Positions 24,970 to 32,731 of a stretch of 64,000 nt of DNA are shown here, in pieces; position 1 is the stretch's first letter, and each line of letters opens with the position of its first letter. The position numbers and the translations under genes are program-made. Origin of the DNA: an uncultured Chlorobiaceae bacterium (GTDB taxonomy: Bacteria > Bacteroidota > Chlorobiia > Chlorobiales > Chlorobiaceae). A model generated the notes under the pieces. It did not search any database and was not told the DNA's origin. It saw only the letters and a program-made list of their open reading frames with translations. Where the stretch lies: the NCBI GenBank assembly GCA_903994455.1, contig CAJEXI010000013.1:1-64000 (forward strand), in the 5' to 3' direction.

Positions 24970-26244
24970 ATGCCCGCATACCAGAGAAGGGTGGTGGATG
25001 ACGAACTTGATGAGCTGATGCCGACGCTCCCCGCCATCGCACTGGAGGGAGCCAAGGGGGTAGGGAAAACGGCTACTGCTGAGGGTAGATGTCGAACCGT
25101 ATTCCAGTTAGATGAACCAGCCCAGCGTGCCATCGCCGAAGCGGACATGGCGCTGCTCTTAACCCAGGAATCCCCCCTGCTGCTTGATGAGTGGCAGCGA
25201 GTGCCATCTGTCTGGGATGCCGTGCGGCGGGCTGTTGACCGCGATCAAGCGCCGGGACGCTTCCTGCTGACCGGATCTGCCGGGCCTGCTACGCCACCAA
25301 CCCACTCGGGAGCCGGACGGATTGTTACTCTGAGGATGAGGCCCATGTCGCTTGCGGAACGAGGGGTAGGTATTCCAACTGTCAGCCTGCAAAGACTTCT
25401 CAGGGGGGAGAGGCCTGATATTGCTGGCAAAACCGATGTGACCCTGGCAGATTATGTTCGCGAAATCGTCCACTCCGGCTTTCCGGGCATACGGCCACGG
25501 ACTGGGCGCGCCCTTCGCTTACAACTGGACGGTTACCTGCGCCGCATTATTGATACCGACTTTCCTGAACAGGGATACATGGTTCGACGACCGGAGATAT
25601 TGCGCCGCTGGCTGGCGGCCTATGCGGCAGCGACATCGACGACGGCCTCGTTGGAGACTATCCGCGATGCCGCGACTGGCGGGCAGGGCGACAAACCCTC
25701 GCAAACAACGACACAACCGTATCGAGAGATCCTTGAACGACTTTGGATCGTTGATCCGCTTCCTGCATGGTTACCGTCCCGGAACCGTTTGAATCGCCTT
25801 GCCCAGTCGCCCAAGCACCATCTGGCCGATCCGGCGCTTGCTGTGCGAATGCTCGGTCTCGATGCTGAGGCCCTGTTGGCCGGTGAAGAGCCAAAACGGA
25901 CTATTCCACGCGACGGAGCCCTGCTGGGCCGCCTGTTCGAGTCTTTGGTTACACTTGGCATCCGCGTCTTTGCCCAGGCAGCCGAAGCTCATGTCAGCCA
26001 CCTGCGCCTTCAGGGTGGCCGCAAGGAGGTTGATCTGATTGTGGAGCGGGGAGATCAACGTGTGATTGCCATTGAGGTCAAACTGAGTGGCACCGTTGAT
26101 GATGGAGATGTCCAACATCTTTTGTGGCTGCGAGAGCAAATCGGCGATGATTTATTGGACTCGATAGTGATTCATACCGGCCCGCAGGCCTATCGCCGCC
26201 GGGACGGAATTGCCGTTGTTCCTGCGGCATTGCTTGGGGCATGA
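24970..26244 (+). CDS. DUF4143-type ATPase with PD-ExK-like C-terminal domain
   Basis: A 424-residue member of the AAA_14/DUF4143 ATP-binding proteins. Walker A is EGAKGVGKTATA (near residue 28), Walker B LLLDEWQRVP, sensor FLLTGSAG; the DUF4143 C-terminal part has GRLFESLV and the nuclease-like RKEVDLIVE with VIAIEVKLS. Function of the family is unknown; some are mobile-element cargo or accessory defence genes. AGGA precedes the ATG by seven bases. The gene is visibly richer in G and C than both neighbours, with codons such as CGG, GCC and CTG prominent, which suggests recent transfer from a different host. No partner overlaps it. Confidence 0.88.
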   Translation: MPAYQRRVVDDELDELMPTLPAIALEGAKGVGKTATAEGRCRTVFQLDEPAQRAIAEADMALLLTQESPLLLDEWQRVPSVWDAVRRAVDRDQAPGRFLLTGSAGPATPPTHSGAGRIVTLRMRPMSLAERGVGIPTVSLQRLLRGERPDIAGKTDVTLADYVREIVHSGFPGIRPRTGRALRLQLDGYLRRIIDTDFPEQGYMVRRPEILRRWLAAYAAATSTTASLETIRDAATGGQGDKPSQTTTQPYREILERLWIVDPLPAWLPSRNRLNRLAQSPKHHLADPALAVRMLGLDAEALLAGEEPKRTIPRDGALLGRLFESLVTLGIRVFAQAAEAHVSHLRLQGGRKEVDLIVERGDQRVIAIEVKLSGTVDDGDVQHLLWLREQIGDDLLDSIVIHTGPQAYRRRDGIAVVPAALLGA

Positions 26245-26620
26245 ACATGGTTCTTGCCTGAAACAGCATCTCAGGCAAAGCCATTTGGTTGTAAAGCCAC
26301 CTGCATGTTGCGCCTTGGTTATTGAGCTTGTTGAAAAAATGGTGACAGGACTAATAATTGTACAGACGGTAATCCACAGGTTGTGGGGTGAACACACAGA
26401 GAACTGCTTTTTTATGTATTTTGAGGTAAGCCTATACAGCTACGCGAACATTTCCAAACCTTAACCTGATGAATCTAGAGGGCGTTGCTTGTTCATTATC
26501 TGGAAATTCAATCTGCTTCAATGCGCATTATCTGGCAGGATTGTAGAAAATAGAGCGATTGATTTGATTGTCGGATTACAAAATAAAAAGCATTGGTTTG
26601 CAAGTTACGGAGAGAAAAAA
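26245..26620. other. Intergenic stretch with repeat copy B
   Basis: Apart from the dispersed repeat copy at 26383-26478 and the ribosome site of the next gene, I see no gene here. Immediately after the repeat the ATG at 26469 (cctgATGaatc) opens a short frame (MNLEGVACSL) that looks like the beginning of the antitoxin of 21610 but ends quickly, so a module has been lost here. Confidence 0.5.
26383..26478. repeat. Dispersed repeat, copy B
   Basis: Matches 21524-21620: GTGGGGTGAACACACA, a T-run with ATGTATTTTGA, and AAACCTTAACCTGATGAATC are all present; the centre is diverged. In this copy no antitoxin follows. Together with copy A it flanks the region 21.6-26.4 kb in direct orientation. Confidence 0.75.
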
Positions 26621-27901
26621 ATGATAACGTTTTTGAAAATGAGCAATGTCGGCCCGGCATCTCCCTTGGAGCTGGAGTTTGGCAAAAGACTCAATCTTAT
26701 TACTGGCGACAATGGTCTGGGCAAAAGCTTTCTTCTCGATATCGTCTGGTGGTCGTTAACTCGCAAGTGGCCTGCGGAGATTAATTCGAAGCTGACAGCC
26801 GGGAAAAAAGCGTTACCAGCAACTGATGGCGAAGCAAAAATCAGTTTCTCTTTTTCCAGCAAGAGAAAGGAAGAGAGTTACGACAGCAGTTATCTTCGCA
26901 AGGAGCAGGCATGGACTGGAAGATCTGGTCGACCGGCTAATCCAGGCCTGGTGCTGTATGCCATGTCTGACGGCAGTTTTGCAGTATGGGATCCGCATCG
27001 TAATTTCTGGCGCACTCAGGATGGTCTTGATGTTCAAGACCGAGCAGCAGCATACGTTTTCAGCCCGGCAGAGGTTTGGGATGGCCTGCCCGGCAAGGAA
27101 AATACCTGGCTTTGTAATGGCTTGGTTCGCGACTGGGCGGGCTGGCAAAAAGAAAAAGGCGCACCGTTAAAACATTTGAAAGAGGTGCTTAAGGTGCTCT
27201 CTCCTTCGAGCAAAGAGACTCTCGAACCGGGTGGATTAACAAGAATCAGTCTCGACGACGTGCGTGACATGCCTACCATCAGGATGCCTTACCAGCAGGA
27301 TGTTGCTGTTGTGCATGCATCTTCCGGTATGCGTCGCATCATGGCTCTGGCCTATTTTCTGGTTTGGGCGTGGGAAGAGCATAAACAGGCAGCAAAACAA
27401 CTTGATGAGCCTCCAACAAAACAGATCACTTTTCTCATTGATGAAATCGAATCACATCTGCATCCAAGTTGGCAACGCAGCATTGTACCGGCATTGCTCT
27501 CTGTGATGGAAAAACTGACCAAAAATGCAGAGGTACAATTGATCACGGCAACCCACTCTCCCCTGATCATGGCTTCAGTGGAGCCTCTTTTCGATATTGA
27601 GCAAGATGCATGGTTCGATCTTGACTTTGAACGCAAAAAAGTAGTGCTGCGTCGTCGCGATTTTGAAAAACATGGAGACGCGGCGACCTGGCTTATCAGT
27701 GAGGCATTCGATTTAAAAAGCAGTCGATCATTGGAATATGAACGATTAATTGAGGAAGCCGCAGTGCTTTTGGAGAAGACTGAGCCCGGCAACTCTCAAA
27801 TCAAAATAATGAACGAGAAACTTGTTCAAGCTTTGGGGCCAAAAGATGAATTTCTGTTCAATTGGCGTTATATCTGCAAACAAAAGGGCTGGTTGAAATG
27901 A
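26621..27901 (+). CDS. Septu-like ATPase (PtuA-like, ABC/RecF-type)
   Basis: A 426-residue ATPase of the ABC/RecF/OLD type. Walker A is ITGDNGLGKSFLLD near the N-terminus; a signature-like VVHASSGMRRIMALAYF; Walker B ITFLIDEIESHLHPSWQ; and the switch histidine ATHSPLIM. ATPases like this with an HNH nuclease immediately downstream form the Septu anti-phage system (PtuA/PtuB). The stop overlaps the start of the nuclease gene as ATGA. I place the start at ATG 26621, preceded by GGAGAG; an upstream in-frame start at 26489 lacks support. Assignment to Septu rather than another AAA+HNH system is inference. Confidence 0.82.
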   Translation: MITFLKMSNVGPASPLELEFGKRLNLITGDNGLGKSFLLDIVWWSLTRKWPAEINSKLTAGKKALPATDGEAKISFSFSSKRKEESYDSSYLRKEQAWTGRSGRPANPGLVLYAMSDGSFAVWDPHRNFWRTQDGLDVQDRAAAYVFSPAEVWDGLPGKENTWLCNGLVRDWAGWQKEKGAPLKHLKEVLKVLSPSSKETLEPGGLTRISLDDVRDMPTIRMPYQQDVAVVHASSGMRRIMALAYFLVWAWEEHKQAAKQLDEPPTKQITFLIDEIESHLHPSWQRSIVPALLSVMEKLTKNAEVQLITATHSPLIMASVEPLFDIEQDAWFDLDFERKKVVLRRRDFEKHGDAATWLISEAFDLKSSRSLEYERLIEEAAVLLEKTEPGNSQIKIMNEKLVQALGPKDEFLFNWRYICKQKGWLK

Positions 27902-28494
27902 TTCCTGTTGCGTTACAACCAGAACCGTCAGATTTTGATGCACGTGTTCGACAGCCAGGGCTTATCTGGCTTTCTTCAAAAAATATTGCTGTTAACTCTG
28001 CGCCCCCTAAAGCGTCAGATCTTCCCAATTACTGGACACGTTCCAATAAGCAACTCTGGGAATCTTACTCAGGAGTATGTGCCTATCTTGCTATCTATTT
28101 CGAGTGGCCCACCGGGGCTGTGTCAACAGATCATTTTGTTGCTCAATCTAAACATGCAGGAGATGCATACGATTGGCGAAATTACCGTTTATCATGTCTG
28201 GGGCCGAATCGTAACAAGAATAAGTTTGATGATGTGCTTGATCCAATTGGCCTTCAACCCGACACCTTCGTATTGAATCTTGCCAACGGTGAAATTCGTC
28301 CTAATCCTCTGTTGACTGCCGACAAAAAAAAAGCGGCTCGCAAGACTATTATACGCTTGAAACTGAACAGTCCGGATCACAACGAAATGCGCGCAAAACA
28401 TTTTGTGCGTTATTTGCGTAAAAAAGATGAGGAGTCACTAAAAGAACTGTCACCTTTTGTCTGGTATGAAGCACAACGGCAGGGGCTGTTATAA
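27898..28494 (+). CDS. HNH nuclease partner (PtuB-like)
   Basis: A 198-residue protein with an HNH-type nuclease motif: YSGVCAYLAIYFE, STDHFVAQSKHAGDAYDW, NYRLSCLGPNRNKNKFDD. The DHF histidine, the NYRL asparagine and the NxxK segment fit the PtuB-type variant of HNH rather than the classical CxxC form; the first zinc-binding cysteine pair is reduced. The gene overlaps the ATPase by four bases, which indicates a two-protein complex. It ends 105 bases before the second yjbQ repeat. Likely the DNA-cutting effector of the pair. Confidence 0.82.
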   Translation: MIPVALQPEPSDFDARVRQPGLIWLSSKNIAVNSAPPKASDLPNYWTRSNKQLWESYSGVCAYLAIYFEWPTGAVSTDHFVAQSKHAGDAYDWRNYRLSCLGPNRNKNKFDDVLDPIGLQPDTFVLNLANGEIRPNPLLTADKKKAARKTIIRLKLNSPDHNEMRAKHFVRYLRKKDEESLKELSPFVWYEAQRQGLL

Positions 28495-28597
28495 GAATCA
28501 TTGATCATCTCCTGAAAGCGGTTCGCGATGCAGCCGTTCAGGTGTTTGATCACGAACAGGAAAAAACAGGGTGATATGCTCCCATCCCGAAGCACCT

Positions 28598-29115
28598 CCT
28601 TATTCGCCGATAATCTTGATGAGCACCCGTTTTTTTCTCTTGCCGTCAAACTCACCGTAGAAAATCTGCTCCCAGGTACCAAAATGGAGCCGTCCTTTTG
28701 TGACGGCAACAACCACCTCCCGACCCATGATCTGGCGCTTGTGATGGGCATCGCCGTTATCCTCTCCGGTTCTGTTATGCTGGTAACGGCTTAGCGGTTC
28801 ATGCGGAGCCAGCTCATCAAGCCACTGTTTGTAGTCCTGATGCAGCCCCGGTTCGTCATCATTGATAAAGACTGACGCGGTTATGTGCATCGCATTCACC
28901 AGGCAGAGCCCCTCCTGAATGCCGCTCTCCTGAAGAGCCCGCTCAACCTGGCCGGTGATATTGACAAAATCCATTCTTGCAGGTATCTGTAGCCAGAGTT
29001 CCTTGTGGTATGATTTCATGTTTCAGAAGGTTAATGTTCAGGGTCTTGCCCGTATTCATTTTTATATCGGAAATTACCATTTTGTGCGGAAGATGAAGGT
29101 ATAGTGCAAGAAATA
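28598..29115. repeat. 518-bp direct repeat, copy 2 (contains yjbQ)
   Basis: Second copy of the block at 24288-24805, same orientation, no indels. It begins at the yjbQ stop and ends at AGTGCAAGAAATA. Between it and the second 23-bp array lie 33 unrelated bases. Confidence 0.93.
28600..29019 (-). CDS. yjbQ: YjbQ family protein (UPF0047), copy 2
   Basis: Intact 139-residue duplicate of the gene at 24290-24709, with the same histidine motifs ([21 protein letters not shown]) and [16 protein letters not shown]. The residue changes are conservative, so both copies have stayed under selection or the duplication is recent. It lies between the Septu-like nuclease and the interrupted hipA. Confidence 0.9.
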   Translation of the reverse strand: MKSYHKELWLQIPARMDFVNITGQVERALQESGIQEGLCLVNAMHITASVFINDDEPGLHQDYKQWLDELAPHEPLSRYQHNRTGEDNGDAHHKRQIMGREVVVAVTKGRLHFGTWEQIFYGEFDGKRKKRVLIKIIGE

Positions 29116-29148
29116 ATTCCGATGTTCCGTGGAACAACTCTGGTTGGT

Positions 29149-29217
29149 GATAGCGAAACGGGATTGTATATTGTGGCGAAATGGTAGTGTACAGTATGGC
29201 GAAACGGTAGTGTTTTG
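29149..29217. repeat. Three tandem 23-bp units, array 2
   Basis: Units start at 29149, 29172 and 29195 and match those of array 1, with the second and third types in swapped order. The right end of the array (29217) coincides with the point where the hipA reading frame loses similarity to HipA, so the array end is a junction with hipA. Confidence 0.85.
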
Positions 29218-29375
29218 CTGGTATATGCTGTAGCCTTCAATGGCAGAGTAACGCTTATCGCCTTCGGATTTTCTGATGCCAGATACGCAACATCATACAT
29301 GAAGTGATAACCCTCTTCATCTTGTAGAAGCCAGCCAGCGGTACGCTCCTGATACTGTATTTCGGCTTTTTTCAT
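29217..29375 (-). pseudogene. hipA: HipA toxin, N-terminal fragment cut by the repeat array
   Basis: About 53 residues of HipA remain: KKAEIQYQERTAGWLLQDEEGYHFMYDVAYL, of which YHFMYDVAYL and ISVTLPLKATAYTSKT are the standard N-terminal domain motifs. The native frame should continue with LFPFFDGLIPEG; instead it enters the 23-bp array (LPFRHTVHYHF) at base 29217. The kinase core is absent. The fragment follows hipB by three bases, in normal operon order. Confidence 0.85.
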
Positions 29376-29378
29376 CAA

Positions 29379-29591
29379 CTATTCCCCCCGTTCCTGCTTG
29401 ACAGGGCCAAGTTCATAACCGAACAACGCAAGGAGCTGGTTCACCTTGTCCATACGCAACGTTTTCTTCCCCTGTTCGAGATCCCGGATGAAACGCAGCC
29501 CTGTACCTGCTTTTTCTGCCAGTTCTGGTTGGGTCATGCCAAAGGACTTTCGTTTTTCACGAACAAATTCAGAGAGATCATTCACAGTCAT
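29379..29591 (-). CDS. hipB: HipB-type antitoxin (XRE repressor)
   Basis: A 70-residue XRE repressor: EFVREKRKSFGMTQPELAEKAGTGLRFIRDLEQGK, then LRMDKVNQLLALFGYEL, as in HipB/Y4mF antitoxins. I start it at ATG 29591; a longer frame to 29675 would run through the operators. It is intact although hipA is destroyed, so it can now act only as a repressor. Two near-identical operator palindromes lie upstream. Confidence 0.86.
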   Translation of the reverse strand: MTVNDLSEFVREKRKSFGMTQPELAEKAGTGLRFIRDLEQGKKTLRMDKVNQLLALFGYELGPVKQERGE

Positions 29592-29594
29592 AAA

Positions 29595-29653
29595 GATACC
29601 TGATCGGGTATAAAAAATATTGCACAGCGTTAATCTATACCATTTCGGGTATA
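29595..29653. promoter_or_regulatory. Paired HipB operator palindromes
   Basis: GATACC-TGATC-GGGTATA (29595-29612) and TATACC-ATTTC-GGGTATA (29636-29653) share the pattern TATACC-N5-GGGTATA and are spaced 41 bases apart, four helical turns. They lie directly upstream of hipB and match the layout of known multi-operator hipBA promoters. The first is only four bases from the hipB start. Confidence 0.7.
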
Positions 29654-30124
29654 AAATCAAGCGAAATAACAACAACTATACCCGCTCAAGCTTATACAGC
29701 AATGCTTTTCATACAGATTTTGAACTTCAGAAGAACCCATCCTTCTGTTACAATAGTCCCGGGCTATTGAGCAGAGAACCGTTTGAACAGGCAACGGCCC
29801 AATCAATCAATCTGACGATATCCCCCGATTTCCCACTGTATCCTGCGTCTCCCGTAAAAGAGTTTTTGCAAGGTGTCGAGGATGTGCAGGAAATGCACCA
29901 TTGCAGAACAACAAAAATATTCATCGTCCTGAAAATACTATTCTCTCTCTTTCCCTCTTTATGTTTAAATTCCCGCAACATTACCGGAGTATGGAGGGGA
30001 TATCAGAAAAGGATTATTGAAAAACTTGTCATGTTTCTGTAAAGCTTTCGTTGATCCCGATGTTCCTGCCTCTGCTTATAGATTTTTAAAAGAATTGTTT
30101 CTATCGTTTTACCAAAAAAAATAC
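29654..30124. other. Boundary stretch between island and leuS
   Basis: About 470 bases with no gene I can support. Small frames on both strands lack motifs and starts. The leuS promoter should be in the AT-rich last 200 bases. This is the right edge of the defence island, after which gene content becomes housekeeping. Confidence 0.5.
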
Positions 30125-32542
30125 ATGAAATACGATTTTACCTCAATAGAGACCAAATGGCAGGCCAGGTGGCAACAGCAGCAGACGTTTAAAACCGGAG
30201 ATGATACCGGCAAGCCGAAATACTATGTGCTCGACATGTTCCCTTACCCCAGTGGTACCGGACTCCATGTCGGCCATCTTGAAGGATACACCGCTTCAGA
30301 TATTGTGGCCCGCTACAAACGCAGTTGCGGCTATAATGTGCTGCACCCCATGGGTTGGGATGCTTTTGGACTTCCCGCCGAACAGTTTGCCATCAAAACC
30401 GGCACACACCCAAAAATCACCACAGAACAGAATATCCGAAGCTTCAAGGGGACCCTGCAGGCCATGGGCTTCTCCTACGACTGGTCTCGTGAGATCAACA
30501 CCACCGATTCAGGGTACTTCAAGTGGACACAGTGGATTTTTCTGAAGCTTTATGACCGGGGGCTCGCCTATATGTCGGAAGTAGATGTCAACTGGTGCGA
30601 AGAGCTCAAAACCGTTCTGGCAAATGAAGAGGTGGAAGAAAAAATTGCTGATGGCTATACCGTTGTCCGCCGCCCTCTACGGCAGTGGGTATTGAAAATC
30701 ACCGCCTATGCCGACCGCCTGCTTGCTGATCTCGACGAACTTGAGTGGCCCGAAAATGTCAAACAGATGCAGCGCAACTGGATTGGCCGCTCAGAAGGTG
30801 TAGAAATTGATTTTGAGCTGCGATGCCATGATAAAAAACTGAGAGTCTATACCACAAGGCCTGACACACTTTTCGGAGCAACCTATCTTGTTATTTCACC
30901 AGAACACCCACTGGCCGAAAAGCTCGCCACCGCTCAACAGTTGGTTGAGGTAAAAAACTATATCAGCCGGGCAAAACTGAAAACAGAACTTGAGCGAACC
31001 GGCCTGCAGAAAGAGAAAACTGGAGTTTTTACCGGCTCTTATGCCATCAACCCAGCTACTGGCGAACCACTTCCTGTCTGGATCTCCGATTTTGTGCTGA
31101 TCAGCTATGGTACGGGCGCTATCATGTCGGTTCCGGCGCACGACAGTCGCGACTGGGAGTTTGCAAAACAGTACAACCTGCCAATCATTGAGGTGATCAA
31201 AAGCCCGCATGATGTTGAGGAGTGTGTCTTTGAAGATAAAAACAGTACCTGCGTCAACTCCTCCAACAGCGAAATTTCGCTTGACGGACTCGCCTTCGCT
31301 GAATCATTCGAGAAAATGGCATCATGGCTTGAAACAAAGAGTGTCGGCACAAGAAAGGTGAACTACAAGCTGCGCGACTGGATATTCAGCCGTCAGCGTT
31401 ACTGGGGAGAACCGATTCCCATCAAGCATTATGACGACGGGACTCTTCGCACAGAAACCGGTCTTCCTCTTGTGCTTCCTGAAGTTGAGGCCTATCATCC
31501 ATCGTCAACCGGCGAGTCGCCCCTTGCCAATATACCACAATGGCTCTACGGAAGTGATGAACACGGCGCGTTCAGACGAGAGACCAATACCATGCCTCAG
31601 TGGGCGGGCAGTTGCTGGTACTATCTCCGTTTTATCGATCCCGAAAACAGCCTGCAACTGGTCAACCCCGAGCAGGAACGCTACTGGATGAATGTCGATC
31701 TCTACATCGGCGGGGCCGAACATGCCGTCCTCCACTTGCTCTATGCCCGTTTCTGGCACAAAGTTCTTTTTGACCTCGGTGTCGTCACCACAAAAGAGCC
31801 GTTCAGGAAGCTCTTCAACCAGGGAATGATTCTTGGTGAAGACAATGAAAAAATGTCGAAATCACGCGGCAATGTTATTCCGGCTGACCACGTCCTGGAG
31901 CGCTACGGTGCCGATGCCCTTCGCCTGTATGAGATGTTTCTCGGTCCGCTTGAACAGGTGAAACCATGGAATACCAACGGCATTGAGGGCATAAGTCGTT
32001 TTCTGTCGAAAGTATGGCGCCTGATTTACCCGACATACGACGGTCCGGCCGCGAACATTTCGCATGACGCAATGCCCGAAGAGTTGCTGCGGCGCATGCA
32101 CAAAGCCATCAAAAAAGTTGCTGAAGACACCGAAAATCTCAAATTCAATACCGCCATTTCCGAAATGATGGTCTTTGTCAACGAACTGCACAAGGCTGGC
32201 TGCAACAACCGCGATGCCATTGAAACCCTGCTGCTCCTGCTTGCACCCTACGCACCGCATCTCACTGAAGAGCTCTGGGAGGCCATCGGTCACCGCTCAT
32301 CAATCAGCTCTCACTCTTTTCCCGCCTATGAACCCAAACTGGTCGAAGAGAGTGTTTTGACCATTGCGGTGCAAATCAACGGAAAGCTGAGAGGCACTTT
32401 TGCGTCCCCTGCTAAAAGCCCGAAAGAGCAGCTCCTTGCAGAGGCAAAAGACGTTGAATCGGTACGCAAGTTTCTTGAAGGAAAAACAATTGTCCGAGAA
32501 ATTGTTGTTGTGGATAAACTGGTCAGTTTTGCCGTACAATAA
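30125..32542 (+). CDS. leuS: Leucyl-tRNA synthetase
   Basis: Charges tRNA-Leu with leucine in the cytoplasm. Class I signatures: HVGHLEGYTASD (the HIGH motif) and KMSKSRGN (KMSKS). The editing domain is complete, with TTRPDTLFGATY and GTGAIMSVPAHDSRDWEFA. The C-terminal domain ends AVQINGKLRGTF...VSFAVQ. At 805 residues it is of the compact bacterial type. I start at ATG 30125 (MKYDFTSIETKWQ), the usual LeuRS beginning; a longer frame to 30017 adds a non-homologous stretch. First gene right of the island. Confidence 0.96.
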   Translation: MKYDFTSIETKWQARWQQQQTFKTGDDTGKPKYYVLDMFPYPSGTGLHVGHLEGYTASDIVARYKRSCGYNVLHPMGWDAFGLPAEQFAIKTGTHPKITTEQNIRSFKGTLQAMGFSYDWSREINTTDSGYFKWTQWIFLKLYDRGLAYMSEVDVNWCEELKTVLANEEVEEKIADGYTVVRRPLRQWVLKITAYADRLLADLDELEWPENVKQMQRNWIGRSEGVEIDFELRCHDKKLRVYTTRPDTLFGATYLVISPEHPLAEKLATAQQLVEVKNYISRAKLKTELERTGLQKEKTGVFTGSYAINPATGEPLPVWISDFVLISYGTGAIMSVPAHDSRDWEFAKQYNLPIIEVIKSPHDVEECVFEDKNSTCVNSSNSEISLDGLAFAESFEKMASWLETKSVGTRKVNYKLRDWIFSRQRYWGEPIPIKHYDDGTLRTETGLPLVLPEVEAYHPSSTGESPLANIPQWLYGSDEHGAFRRETNTMPQWAGSCWYYLRFIDPENSLQLVNPEQERYWMNVDLYIGGAEHAVLHLLYARFWHKVLFDLGVVTTKEPFRKLFNQGMILGEDNEKMSKSRGNVIPADHVLERYGADALRLYEMFLGPLEQVKPWNTNGIEGISRFLSKVWRLIYPTYDGPAANISHDAMPEELLRRMHKAIKKVAEDTENLKFNTAISEMMVFVNELHKAGCNNRDAIETLLLLLAPYAPHLTEELWEAIGHRSSISSHSFPAYEPKLVEESVLTIAVQINGKLRGTFASPAKSPKEQLLAEAKDVESVRKFLEGKTIVREIVVVDKLVSFAVQ

Positions 32543-32731
32543 CAACAAAGAGTGTGGATTAGAGCATCACAATTGTTGCCAACAAGATTTTTTTTATGTA
32601 ACATTCATGTAGCATGTAATAAACATTCTATCCAGCTTTTTTTCTCAGCATTATCAACCTGTTTTTCACCTTCCCGGAGACCTCTGACGGGATACATTTT
32701 TTTCTTTTCAACACATAAAACACGGGTATCA

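Noticed and set aside
29031-29216. Continuation of the HipA frame through the repeat and beyond
   Set aside because: The translation of the 23-bp array and downstream DNA has no HipA similarity and merely happens to be open.
29748-30042. Small frames between hipB and leuS
   Set aside because: Low-complexity translations without similarity or start signals on either strand.
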